DNA from: Clostridium sp. UBA4108 | GTDB lineage: Bacteria; Bacillota; Clostridia; Clostridiales; Clostridiaceae | DNA: 40,947 bases | Direction of reading: 5' to 3' | Assembly: GCA_002381695.1 (NCBI GenBank) | Contig: DFXM01000040.1 | Coordinates: 1 to 40,947, forward strand | Part shown: piece by piece, positions 31,987 to 40,810 of the stretch | How positions within the stretch are numbered: the first letter of the stretch is position 1 | Layout of the letters: the number at the start of each line of letters is the position of its first letter | Notes under the pieces: model-generated | What the model was told of the DNA's origin: nothing | What the model saw: the letters and a program-made list of their open reading frames with translations, nothing else | Database searches by the model: none | Program-made: the position numbers and the translations under genes

Positions 31987-32703
31987 TTATTTATTTTTTG
32001 ACATTAAATTAATTAACTGTTCTAATGCTTCCTTTGAATTCTCTGGATTATTTAATATAACTTCCCTTAATTCATTTATTTTTTCATTATCTAAGGTTGA
32101 ATCTTGGCTTTTTGCTTCGTTTATATCATCAAATTCAAAATTTTTAATCATCAACTCAAGTTTTTTAGCATCTTCTATATATATGTCATATTCATTTATA
32201 AGTGCTTCATGCCATTTTATAGCATATTCAATATTAGTTATAGTCATACCAAAAGAAATTTTATCTACTTCTGGACTAGAGTCATTAATCTTAATTTTCT
32301 TCCAATATATCCAATAGTCTAAGGTTTCTTTAAGTTCTTTAATATGCCTGTTTATAATTGGAGTTGCACTTTCTTTGCTTAATCTATTAAAGGTCATAGG
32401 TATAATAAATTTTTCAGTTCCTATGGGTATTAGTTGCTTTCCTAATTCATCTTCAATAGTTCTCTTAAGTTCTTCTCTACCCTTATCTGTAATCTTATAT
32501 ATTCTTCTAACTCTGGAGCCATGGGTCTCCTCTATAACTAGCTCAACTTCTCCATTCTTTTCCATCTTACTTAAAGCATAGTATATAGAGCCTGATTTGA
32601 TTTTGGCCCAAATATCAAATCCGGTGGTTTGTATAAACTTTTGTATTTCATATCCATGGGTAGATTTTATATTTAAGTAATAAAGAATAATCAATTTAAC
32701 CAT
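31987..32703 (-). CDS. PadR-family transcriptional repressor
   Basis: A 238-residue repressor. The winged helix covers about the first 85 residues (YYLNIKSTHGYEIQKFI, SGSIYYALSKMEKNGEVELV, RIYKITDKGREELKR), followed by a helical dimerisation region and an extra acidic C-terminal extension of about 60 residues not seen in short PadR proteins. It is encoded immediately upstream of, and in the same direction as, the ABC-2 exporter, and similar palindromes lie in front of both, so it probably represses both itself and the exporter until an inducing compound binds. Confidence 0.88.
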   Translation of the reverse strand: MVKLIILYYLNIKSTHGYEIQKFIQTTGFDIWAKIKSGSIYYALSKMEKNGEVELVIEETHGSRVRRIYKITDKGREELKRTIEDELGKQLIPIGTEKFIIPMTFNRLSKESATPIINRHIKELKETLDYWIYWKKIKINDSSPEVDKISFGMTITNIEYAIKWHEALINEYDIYIEDAKKLELMIKNFEFDDINEAKSQDSTLDNEKINELREVILNNPENSKEALEQLINLMSKNK

Positions 32704-32746
32704 AATTATCTCCTCATAAGTTTATTTAAAAGCTGTTCTTATTAAT

Positions 32747-32798
32747 ATAATATACCCAACCTTGTTTATTGTCAATAAAAAATACTCAACATTGGATA
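32747..32798 (-). promoter_or_regulatory. padR promoter with two operator candidates
   Basis: On the minus strand TTGACA (32770-32775) and TATTAT (32747-32752) are 17 bases apart. TATACCCAACCTTGTT (32751-32766) fills the spacer, and TACTCAACATTGGATA (32783-32798) lies 32 bases away, about three helical turns. Confidence 0.6.
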
Positions 32799-32997
32799 TG
32801 TTTATTCATGTTTTATAATTTTTGACTTAAGCTATTCATTAATCTGTTTTTTCATATTTTAAGCACATCTTTTAACTTTTATGAAGATATATCTTCTATC
32901 TAAAATTATATCAATAAGTTTTAAAGAATCCTTGAAGTTCAAAATTCCTTTAAATGTTTATTGATATATCAATGCCATATTAAAACAAAGCAAAATA
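32799..32997. other. AT-rich gap
   Basis: Between the padR promoter and the amidase terminator I see no gene, only short AT-rich inverted repeats such as GAAGATATATCTTC (32883-32896). Confidence 0.4.
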
Positions 32998-33024
32998 AAA
33001 AAAGACTCATAGAGTCTTTTTAAA
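32998..33024 (-). terminator. Terminator after the amidase gene
   Basis: AAAAAGACTC pairs with GAGTCTTTTT around ATA-type loop bases; T run on the minus strand. Confidence 0.75.
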
Positions 33025-33053
33025 AATCAAATAAATCTACACAATTTTAAATG

Positions 33054-34676
33054 CTATTCAGCTATGTTCTCAGAATCCTTAGAATTATCTATAATTATTT
33101 CTTCAACTGGTTGTGAGAAAATAGATGTTTTAGGATCTACACTAAATGGAACTCTACTATCCAATCCATTAGCTATAGCTTGTCCTAATTTATCGAAGCC
33201 TACTTCATTGTATAAGTTAGTATCAAACATACTTTCTAAAAAGAAACATTCTATTATCATTGCTTCACCGTTAGTATTATCTAACTCAAATAAATTTTTA
33301 GAATATTTTATGCCTCTATTTTTAAATCCTAATTTCTCCAAATTACTTAATATGGCTTTGCCTCTTTTAATTGCTTCTGTAGAGTTTTCATCATAAACCC
33401 ATACTTCACTGCCAATACCACGTTCTTGTATTGTATTATAGGCTTTATTTAAATGAATTGAAAAAAACAAATCCACATTGCTACTATTTGCTTTGTTTAC
33501 ACCATACTTCAGATCATCCTGTTGGTTTGATGGATTATGATAGGGTGTACAATCAACTATATCAGTAACAGGTTTTAAATAGTTAAAACATTTTTCAAAT
33601 ATCTTTCTAGTCTCAGTAGCTTCATCTAGTATTGAACTTGATCCTACACAATTAAGATTATGGCCCGCACGTCCTCCTAGGACATTAATTTTTTTATCAT
33701 CATTAGGTATGATTGAATTTACTCTTGCCAATAGTTTATTTGCAAAATTAATTGTATCTTTATCATTACTAACTTCTAAAACCTTATTGATAGCTTTTTT
33801 TGCACTTTCTATATCTGCAGTTTTTTTAGTTGTTTCTGCGGTAGTTACTAGTTTAGCTGCTTTTTCCTTTAATAATTCTTGATCTATGTCGACAATAGCA
33901 TTTACTCTTGCCATTAATCCATTGGCAAAATTAATTGTATCTTGATTATTACTTGCTGCTAGAAGTTTATTAACTGCTTTTTTAGCATTTTCTATATCCA
34001 CAGCTTTTTTAGTGGATTCTGCATTAGTAACAAGTTTAACTGCCTCTTCCTTTAATAGTTCTTCTTCTGTGCCAACTATAGCTTTTACTCTTGTCATTAA
34101 GCTATTAGCGAAATTAATTACCCCTTGATTATTTTTTGCAGTTAAAAGAATGTTAATGCCATTTTTTGCACTTTCTATATCAGCAGATTTTTTAGTACTT
34201 TCTGCAGTAGACACTAATTTAGCTATCTCTTCTAGTATCATCTGTTGGTACTTATCTACTGCCGAAGACCAAGAAGCTGTATAGGGTTTATTTCCTTCGT
34301 ATGTATCAAAACTAATTACTAAATCCTTTGACCTATTTATATCAGTTTGTGGTACCCTAGGTTTAGGTTCATTATTTTTAGTAAAAAGCAAACCCATAAA
34401 TTCTTCAAATAATTTTTGTTGAACCACATCTGTTTGCTTTGAAAATTCTCCAATAGCCCAAGAAGCACTTGTTCCATTTAATGCCTCTATTGTTCCTCTA
34501 GCATGGTTAATTGATTGTTGAGTATTGCTATTTTGACAAGTATTTACTGCATTAAATGCATTAGCATAGAGAACATCGGAGTTTGTAGTAGCTCCAACAC
34601 TTACAATTGTACTTGCTAAGAATGTTATACATAGTATCATAATAATTAGTATTCTTTTAAATTTTGTGTGTGTCAT
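33054..34676 (-). CDS. Secreted N-acetylmuramoyl-L-alanine amidase with three internal repeats
   Basis: A 540-residue cell-wall hydrolase. A signal peptide (about residues 1-29, ending SVGA) leads into an unassigned region (30-150) and then three helical repeats of about 61 residues starting near 152, 212 and 273, each with AKLVxTAExTKKxxDIExAK and INFAN.L..RV. The C-terminal domain (about 328-515) is an Amidase_3 zinc amidase: GGRAGHNLN, the catalytic/metal region SIHLNKAY and EAMIIECFFLES. It cuts the bond between muramic acid and the stem peptide. The repeats may bind wall polymer or serve as spacers. It is monocistronic. Confidence 0.85.
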   Translation of the reverse strand: MTHTKFKRILIIMILCITFLASTIVSVGATTNSDVLYANAFNAVNTCQNSNTQQSINHARGTIEALNGTSASWAIGEFSKQTDVVQQKLFEEFMGLLFTKNNEPKPRVPQTDINRSKDLVISFDTYEGNKPYTASWSSAVDKYQQMILEEIAKLVSTAESTKKSADIESAKNGINILLTAKNNQGVINFANSLMTRVKAIVGTEEELLKEEAVKLVTNAESTKKAVDIENAKKAVNKLLAASNNQDTINFANGLMARVNAIVDIDQELLKEKAAKLVTTAETTKKTADIESAKKAINKVLEVSNDKDTINFANKLLARVNSIIPNDDKKINVLGGRAGHNLNCVGSSSILDEATETRKIFEKCFNYLKPVTDIVDCTPYHNPSNQQDDLKYGVNKANSSNVDLFFSIHLNKAYNTIQERGIGSEVWVYDENSTEAIKRGKAILSNLEKLGFKNRGIKYSKNLFELDNTNGEAMIIECFFLESMFDTNLYNEVGFDKLGQAIANGLDSRVPFSVDPKTSIFSQPVEEIIIDNSKDSENIAE

Positions 34677-34949
34677 GAACTATCACCCTTCTAAATATAC
34701 TTATTTACATATTAATATATTAACATTTAATACAACATTATACAACAAAGTATACATACCTATATGTGAATTTCTAACAAATGTTTATTTAATTTTGCTA
34801 TATATCCTATTTATTTACAAAAATAATGATATAATTATAGTAATTTACTAAAGAGTAATCTATGAAAAGAAATTTTCTAGGATTTCATTGTAAATTAGAT
34901 TAAATATTAATATTATTATATGATTAAAAATTTTAGGAGGAAAATAATT

Positions 34950-35252
34950 ATGGAAAAATCTAAATATGCTTTTATGCTTATGGGACCTGGATATAATCCA
35001 GAGCTTCACAATTCACATTTCGAAACTGAAACTAGACATACATATATTGTGACTGTAAGGAATTTTGAAGAGGCGTGTTTAACCGTAGAAAAACTAGTAG
35101 CTATGGGTGTTGGGGCATTAGAACTTTGCGGTGCATTTAACTGTGAGTTAACACAAAAACTTATTGATATCACAGAAGGTGAAATAGCCATTGGGTATGT
35201 AACCCATTTCCCTAGTGAAGATGAAAAATTTAAAAATTTTTTCGGTAAATAA
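34950..35252 (+). CDS. DUF6506 family protein
   Basis: A 100-residue protein starting at 34950, where AGGAGGA gives a good ribosome site; an upstream in-frame ATG lacks one. The sequence YAFMLMGPGYNPELH, a central EEACLTVEKLVAMGVGALEL and CGAF fit the small DUF6506 family as I remember it, thought to adopt a ferredoxin-like alpha-beta fold. Function is unknown. A bidirectional terminator separates it from the convergent ABC exporter. Confidence 0.7.
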   Translation: MEKSKYAFMLMGPGYNPELHNSHFETETRHTYIVTVRNFEEACLTVEKLVAMGVGALELCGAFNCELTQKLIDITEGEIAIGYVTHFPSEDEKFKNFFGK

Positions 35253-35277
35253 ATTTTCTCTTATTCAATATAACAAA

Positions 35278-35309
35278 AGCACTGACATTTAATATTTGTC
35301 AGTGCTCTT
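35278..35309. terminator. Bidirectional terminator
   Basis: AGCACTGACA pairs with TGTCAGTGCT (35297-35306) between convergent genes, with T-rich tracts on each side. Confidence 0.7.
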
Positions 35310-35329
35310 ATATTATTAAAGAAATTTAG

Positions 35330-37069
35330 CTATTTAGCTAGAGGAAATTGGCTGTTATAAAGCTTTGCATAAGGACCATTAGCTTTTAATAAGTTTTCAT
35401 GAGTTCCTTGTTCTATAATATCCCCTTTCTCCATGACTAAAATCATATCTGCTTCTTTTATGGTAGAAAGTCTATGGGCTATTATGAAGCTTGTTCGTCC
35501 TTCCATAACCTTTTGAAATGCATTTTGTATGCGAAGCTCTGTTCTTGTATCTATATTGCTAGTTGCTTCATCCAAAATAAGCATAGGTGGATTAACAAGC
35601 ATTACACGAGCTATGGTCAAAAGTTGTTTTTGTCCTTGAGACAGATTATCTCCTGACCCACTTATTATAGTGTCATATCCATTGGGTAAACGTCTTATAA
35701 AGTTGTGCGCATCAGCTGCTTTTGCTGCCTCAATAATCTCTTCTTTTGTAGCATTAGGTTTACCATAAGCAATATTATTTTCTATGGTATCTGAAAACAA
35801 GAAGGTATCTTGAAGAACCATACCAAAATTCTGTCTTAGACTATCTCTAGTAATATCCTTAATATTTATACCATCAATTAATATGGATCCACTATTAACC
35901 TCATAAAATCTCATTAATAGATTTACAAGAGTTGTTTTTCCTGCACCAGTTTTCCCTACAATAGCAATTTTGCTTCCAGACTTTATATTAAAGCTTAAGT
36001 TAGTGATTAATTCTTTTTCAGGAGTATATGAGAATTTCACATTATTAAAGTGAATATTTCCTTTGATTCCTTTAAGTTCCTTAATATTTTCTTCGTCTGT
36101 AATTTCACTTTCCATATCAAGTATAGTAAAAATACGTTCTGCTGAGGCAACAGCTCCTTGTATTTGTGTAAAGACCCCTGTTATTTCATTAAAAGGTTTT
36201 GAAAATAAGTTAGAGTATATAAGGAAGCTAGATATATCACCGATAGTGATTTTACCCATAATGGCTATTACACTACCTATTATACCTATTATGGAATAAG
36301 TGATATTATTTACTAATCTAGTGGATGGATTTGCAAGAGAACCATAAAACTGAGATTTAACCCCTGCTCTGTATAATTCATCATTTATAGATTTAAACTT
36401 ATCAAAAGAATAAGTTTCATAATTAAAGGCTTTTATTGTTTTTTGCCCTGTTACCATCTCTTCCACATACCCATTTAGTGAACCTAATTTAGTAGCTTGC
36501 TCTCTAAATAGTTGCTGTGACCTAGTAGTTATAAACCGTGCCACTACAAAGGTGAATGGAGCTGACAATACTACAACTATTGCCATTATAGGATTAATCC
36601 ATAGCATAAATCCTATGGAGCCTATAATGGTAACTATGCCTGTAAGTAAGGCTGCTATACCTTGGAGCATACCATCTGCTATGGAATCTATATCATTTAC
36701 AAATCTACTTATAATATCGCCATGGGAGGTTTTATCATAAAATTTTAATGGTAATGTGTTAATTTTAGTAAACAAATCATGGCGCATTATATTAACAGTT
36801 TTATAGGAGATACGATTTGTAAAATAAGTAAGTAGCCAAGTAAATAGTGAACTACATCCATAAACTATTGCCAATATAATTAAAATATTAAATATGGATT
36901 GAAAATTAACTTCGCCTGGTCCAATCATATTATCTATGGACTTTCCTATGAACATGGGACCAATTAAACTTGATATCACACCTATGATTGCACAGAGGAT
37001 TGAGCCAAGTAAAAGTCCCCTATTCTTTCCTATATACTTAGTGATTCTTAACAATGTTTTCTTCTTCAT
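35330..37069 (-). CDS. Heterodimeric multidrug ABC exporter, catalytic-site subunit (LmrD/BmrD-like)
   Basis: A 579-residue half-transporter with six helices in the first 320 residues (GSILCAIIGVISSLIGPMFI, AIVVVLSAPFTFVVARFI) and an ATPase with Walker A GKTGAGKTT, Q-loop VLQDTF, signature LSQGQKQL, Walker B MLILDEATSNID with the catalytic Glu, and AHRLST. The signature has Gln for Gly, the deviation known from heterodimers such as TM287/288 and BmrCD. It starts one base inside the stop of the partner gene. Together they export diverse drugs or lipids. Confidence 0.9.
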   Translation of the reverse strand: MKKKTLLRITKYIGKNRGLLLGSILCAIIGVISSLIGPMFIGKSIDNMIGPGEVNFQSIFNILIILAIVYGCSSLFTWLLTYFTNRISYKTVNIMRHDLFTKINTLPLKFYDKTSHGDIISRFVNDIDSIADGMLQGIAALLTGIVTIIGSIGFMLWINPIMAIVVVLSAPFTFVVARFITTRSQQLFREQATKLGSLNGYVEEMVTGQKTIKAFNYETYSFDKFKSINDELYRAGVKSQFYGSLANPSTRLVNNITYSIIGIIGSVIAIMGKITIGDISSFLIYSNLFSKPFNEITGVFTQIQGAVASAERIFTILDMESEITDEENIKELKGIKGNIHFNNVKFSYTPEKELITNLSFNIKSGSKIAIVGKTGAGKTTLVNLLMRFYEVNSGSILIDGINIKDITRDSLRQNFGMVLQDTFLFSDTIENNIAYGKPNATKEEIIEAAKAADAHNFIRRLPNGYDTIISGSGDNLSQGQKQLLTIARVMLVNPPMLILDEATSNIDTRTELRIQNAFQKVMEGRTSFIIAHRLSTIKEADMILVMEKGDIIEQGTHENLLKANGPYAKLYNSQFPLAK

Positions 37070-38814
37070 TATTTACTTGCCTCCTCATTTGAAAGTTGAG
37101 ATAAGCAGATTTCTTTATATACTTCACAGTTATTCATGAGTTCACTATGTGTGCCTATTCCAACTATATAGCCATCATCAAACACAATAATTTTATCTGA
37201 TGTTTTTATTGTGCTAGCCCTTTGAGACACAATTATTACGGTGGTATCCTTTAAATTTTCTTTAAGGGCAGCTTTCAATGCTGCATCTGTTGCAAAATCC
37301 AGCGCACTAGAAGAATCATCAAGGATTAATATAGATGGTTTTTTAACCAATGCACGAGCTATAGTTAGACGTTGTTTTTGTCCTCCAGAAAAGTTTGCGC
37401 CTCCACGAGACACCAAAGTGTTATATCCATCTGGTAGAGTGCTTATAAATTCATGAGCTTGTGCAATTTTTGAGGCTTTTATAATTTCCTCTTCTGAAGT
37501 ATTTTCATTACCCAATCGAAGATTTTCTATTATAGTACCAGTAAATAATTCAGATTTTTGAGGAACTATACCTATTTTATTTCTCAATTCTACTAGTGAC
37601 TGCTCTTTAACATTAATATTATTGATGTTAACCTGACCTTTACTTACATCATAAAACCTTGGTATTAGATTAATAAAAGTAGATTTACCAGACCCAGTTC
37701 CTCCTATGACACCTATAGTATCTCCTCTATTTATAGTTACTGAAATATTCTCAAGGGACATATCACCAGTAGAGCTATAACTAAAAGAGACATCTTTAAA
37801 TTCAATAGCTGGAGTTTCTGTATTATTACTTAATAATGGCACTTTACAGCTATCTTTAATAGATGAAGTAGTCTCCAGTACTTCATTAATACGATTTGCT
37901 GAGGCAGATGCCTTTGTAAATATTATAATTAAGTTTGATACAACTATAAGAGCAAGTAAGATTTGAGTAATATAATTAACAAAGGCTATGATGGTACCTG
38001 AGGATAAGTTGCCTGAATTAATTTGATATCCACCCACCCATAATAGGACAATAATGGCAGAGTTCATAACCAGTGAAGTTAGAGGACTTAATAGGGCTGA
38101 GATCCTGCCAACACGAATAGCTGTCTGGGTTAGATCTTCATTAGAGTTTTTAAATCGGCTCTTTTCCGTAGGTATTTTGGCAAAAGCTCTTATGACCCTT
38201 ACACCAGAGAGATTTTCACGAATTATTAATGAAATTCTATCTAGTTTTTGTTGATATAATCTATATATAGGAGAAGTTTTAGTTATAAAAAAGTATAGTA
38301 TAATTGCAAAAAATGGAGTAGTGGCAATTAAAATTAAGGAAAGTTGAAAATCTAATATCATGGCCATAATAATAGCACCAATACATATAAATGGTGCACG
38401 TACTACAAGACGTATAAGCATTGCAACTGCAAGTTGAAGCTGATTTACATCATTAGTCATTCTATTTATTAAGGATGGTGTTCCTAGGTTATCTAGCTCT
38501 GTATAGGATAGTGAAGATATATGTTGAAATAGTGTATTACGAAGTGTTGTACCAAATCCTTGAGAGGCACGTGCCGCAAAATATTGACACACTAAAGAGC
38601 TTCCGAAACCTAAAATCGCCATAAATATCATTAGAGTACCCATTTTTAATACATAAGATGTATCCTTGGTAGCTACCCCATTATTTATAACCAGAGCCAT
38701 GATTGTGGGTAAGAGCAATTCTAGAATTGCTTCAAATAATTTAAACAATGGTCCAACAATACATTCTTTTTTATAAGGCTTTAAAAAGTGTATAAGTTTA
38801 AACAAGTTCATCAT
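37069..38814 (-). CDS. Heterodimeric multidrug ABC exporter, degenerate-site subunit (LmrC/BmrC-like)
   Basis: A 581-residue half-transporter, six helices then an ATPase with Walker A GGTGSGKST, signature FSGGQKQR, and Walker B LILDDSSSALD. The catalytic Glu is Asp and the switch His is Gln (VSQRAST), so its own ATP site, built with the LSQGQ signature of the partner, should be non-hydrolytic, as in TM287/288-type exporters. First gene of the operon; upstream lie two related palindromes (38832-38847, 38912-38928) and a divergent LysR gene. Confidence 0.9.
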   Translation of the reverse strand: MMNLFKLIHFLKPYKKECIVGPLFKLFEAILELLLPTIMALVINNGVATKDTSYVLKMGTLMIFMAILGFGSSLVCQYFAARASQGFGTTLRNTLFQHISSLSYTELDNLGTPSLINRMTNDVNQLQLAVAMLIRLVVRAPFICIGAIIMAMILDFQLSLILIATTPFFAIILYFFITKTSPIYRLYQQKLDRISLIIRENLSGVRVIRAFAKIPTEKSRFKNSNEDLTQTAIRVGRISALLSPLTSLVMNSAIIVLLWVGGYQINSGNLSSGTIIAFVNYITQILLALIVVSNLIIIFTKASASANRINEVLETTSSIKDSCKVPLLSNNTETPAIEFKDVSFSYSSTGDMSLENISVTINRGDTIGVIGGTGSGKSTFINLIPRFYDVSKGQVNINNINVKEQSLVELRNKIGIVPQKSELFTGTIIENLRLGNENTSEEEIIKASKIAQAHEFISTLPDGYNTLVSRGGANFSGGQKQRLTIARALVKKPSILILDDSSSALDFATDAALKAALKENLKDTTVIIVSQRASTIKTSDKIIVFDDGYIVGIGTHSELMNNCEVYKEICLSQLSNEEASK

Positions 38815-38831
38815 AACCTTTCTTAAAATAC

Positions 38832-38928
38832 TTTAGATATCTTTAAAATTGCTGTAGATATAAAAATATCAAGGAATTACTCTTTATCATATCCATAAGA
38901 TACTTTATTAATTTAAAGATATCTTAAA
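38832..38928. promoter_or_regulatory. Pair of related palindromes between the ABC exporter and lysR
   Basis: TTTAGATATCTTTAAA (38832-38847) and TTTAAAGATATCTTAAA (38912-38928) are near reverse complements of each other and each is itself palindromic around GATATC. They flank about 64 bases in the divergent promoter region and look like paired regulator sites. Confidence 0.45.
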
Positions 38929-39041
38929 TTTATTGCATATACTTTAATTCTCAATTATTATTGTACCATAGGGTTTTCCATATTAATAATATTTGATTAG
39001 TATGGTTAATATATGTAAAAAGTATATGGAGGAAGTCTAAT

Positions 39042-39914
39042 ATGGATATTAAACAATTGAAATATTTCCTAACAATTGTGGAGGAAGGCCAAATAACTTC
39101 TGCTGCTAAAAGACTTAATATGGCTCAACCACCCTTAAGTCAACAGCTTAAAAATCTTGAAGATGAGCTTGGGGTAAAGCTAGTGGAAAGAGGCGCTCGA
39201 CATATTAAACTAACTGATGCAGGGAAAATATTAAGAGATAGAGCTCAACAGATATTAGAACTTTCAGATTCAACTATAAGTGAAATAAAGGATTTTAAAA
39301 AAGGCTTAAAAGGTACACTCTCCATAGGTACTGTATCCTCCTCTGGAGCTATGCTTTTAAATGCTAGAATTTCAAACTTTAGAAAAGATTATCCTAGTAT
39401 AAAGTTTGAAATACACGAAGGAAATACTTTTAAAATGGTGGATCTATTAAATAAGGGTATTATAGAGGTAGGAATTGTAAGAACTCCTTTTAATACCTCT
39501 ATGTTTGAGTGTAGATATATGGACCCAGAACCAATGATAGCTATAATGAGTAAGGAATATGTATTTCACTCAGATAAGGACTATATATATGTAGAGGAAT
39601 TAAAGAATAAACCTTTAATTATTTATCGCAGATTTGAACAATTAATTTATGAAACCTCCTTAGAAGCAGGCTTCGAACCAGAAATATTCTGCAAAAATGA
39701 TGATGCAAGAACCACAGTATTATGGGCAAATGCAGGCTTAGGCGTTGGCATAGTTCCTAGATCAGCCTTTGCTTTAGCTGATAACGATAATCTATTGTAT
39801 AAAGAGATAAAAAGTTCTAGACTAAACACTCAAATAGCTGCAATTTGGCTTAAAGATAGATATATCTCATCTATGGCAAGTAAATTTGTGGAATATTTTA
39901 GTGGAAAAGAGTAA
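39042..39914 (+). CDS. LysR-family transcriptional regulator
   Basis: A 290-residue regulator with the N-terminal winged helix-turn-helix (MDIKQLKYFLTIVEEGQITS, then AAKRLNMAQPPLSQQLKNLE) and a periplasmic-binding-protein-like effector domain (about 90-290, GTLSIGTVSSSGAML). GGAGGA precedes the ATG. It is transcribed away from the multidrug exporter operon, the usual arrangement for a LysR protein controlling its neighbour, though paired palindromes of the interval are not of the classic T-N11-A type. Confidence 0.9.
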   Translation: MDIKQLKYFLTIVEEGQITSAAKRLNMAQPPLSQQLKNLEDELGVKLVERGARHIKLTDAGKILRDRAQQILELSDSTISEIKDFKKGLKGTLSIGTVSSSGAMLLNARISNFRKDYPSIKFEIHEGNTFKMVDLLNKGIIEVGIVRTPFNTSMFECRYMDPEPMIAIMSKEYVFHSDKDYIYVEELKNKPLIIYRRFEQLIYETSLEAGFEPEIFCKNDDARTTVLWANAGLGVGIVPRSAFALADNDNLLYKEIKSSRLNTQIAAIWLKDRYISSMASKFVEYFSGKE

Positions 39915-39952
39915 AAAACCTTATTTGGGATTGTTCCTAAATAAGGTTTTTT
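39913..39952. terminator. Bidirectional terminator between lysR and rluF
   Basis: AAAAAACCTTATTT pairs with AAATAAGGTTTTTT; U runs form on both strands. Confidence 0.85.
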
Positions 39953-39974
39953 ATAATAGATTTAACAATTTCCT

Positions 39975-40655
39975 CTATCCATTCATTAATTCTAACACTT
40001 CTTTTTCTGTAAGCTTACGCCAGTGTCCAACATCTATGCCTTGAACCAATATATTCATAATTCTAATCCGTTCTAGTCGAATAACTGTGTATCCAAAAGC
40101 CTTACTCATTCTACGAATCTGTTTATTAAGTCCTTGGGTAAGAACTATTCTAAAAGTGTCTTCATTAATCTTTGTAACTGTACAAGGTCTCGTTTTAACT
40201 CCACAGATTTCCACACCTTCAGCCATGCCTGTAATAAAAGTATCATCAAAAGGTCTATCAAGAGTTACTATATATTCTTTTTCATGATTGTTTTCTGATT
40301 CTAAAATTTTATTAGCTAAATCCCCATGGTTTGTCATCAATATTAAGCCTTGAGAAGCCTTATCCAACCTGCCTACAGGAAAGATGTACTCTGGATAATT
40401 CATAAAATCAATTATATTGTTTTTAACTTCTCTTGCTGCAGTACAAGTAATTCCTACTGGCTTGTTCAAAGCAATATAAATTTTATCCTTTATTGCTAAA
40501 GGAGCATTATCAATAAGAATAACATCCTCCATTTCGACCCATTGTCCAGGCTTACAGAGTTCTCCATTTACCATTACTCTATTTTCTTCTATAAGTCTAT
40601 TGGCTTCTCTTCTTGAACAAAAGCCAACATTGCTAAGTAGCTTATTTATTCTCAT
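39975..40655 (-). CDS. rluF: 23S rRNA pseudouridine synthase RluF
   Basis: Converts a uridine of 23S rRNA (U2604 in E. coli numbering) to pseudouridine. The 226-residue protein has an N-terminal S4 RNA-binding domain (MRINKLLSNVGFCSRREANR) and a catalytic domain with the active Asp in VGRLDKASQGL. ESENNHEKEY, QGLNKQIRRM and LERIRIMN match E. coli RluF closely from memory. I place the start at 40655 (GAAAGGA 11 bases upstream and the usual MRINK start); an ATG 21 bases earlier is possible. Confidence 0.88.
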   Translation of the reverse strand: MRINKLLSNVGFCSRREANRLIEENRVMVNGELCKPGQWVEMEDVILIDNAPLAIKDKIYIALNKPVGITCTAAREVKNNIIDFMNYPEYIFPVGRLDKASQGLILMTNHGDLANKILESENNHEKEYIVTLDRPFDDTFITGMAEGVEICGVKTRPCTVTKINEDTFRIVLTQGLNKQIRRMSKAFGYTVIRLERIRIMNILVQGIDVGHWRKLTEKEVLELMNG

Positions 40656-40702
40656 CCTAAAATTATATCCTTTCATTTATATGTATGACCTATATAATAT
40701 TA

Positions 40703-40768
40703 GTTTAATGGTTTTTTTGCAAATTGGCTATTATAAAGTTTTTCATAGAATCCACCCTTTTCCATTAA
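40703..40768 (-). pseudogene. C-terminal remnant of an ABC exporter gene
   Basis: The minus strand encodes LMEKGGFYEKLYNSQFAKKP followed by a stop two codons later, matching the C-terminus of ABC exporters (the gene at 35330 ends GPYAKLYNSQFPLAK). Just upstream the frame is closed by a stop, so only the tail survives. Confidence 0.6.
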
Positions 40769-40810
40769 CTAAAGTATACAGTAACTATAGAGTTAAGAGA
40801 AAAATAATAG

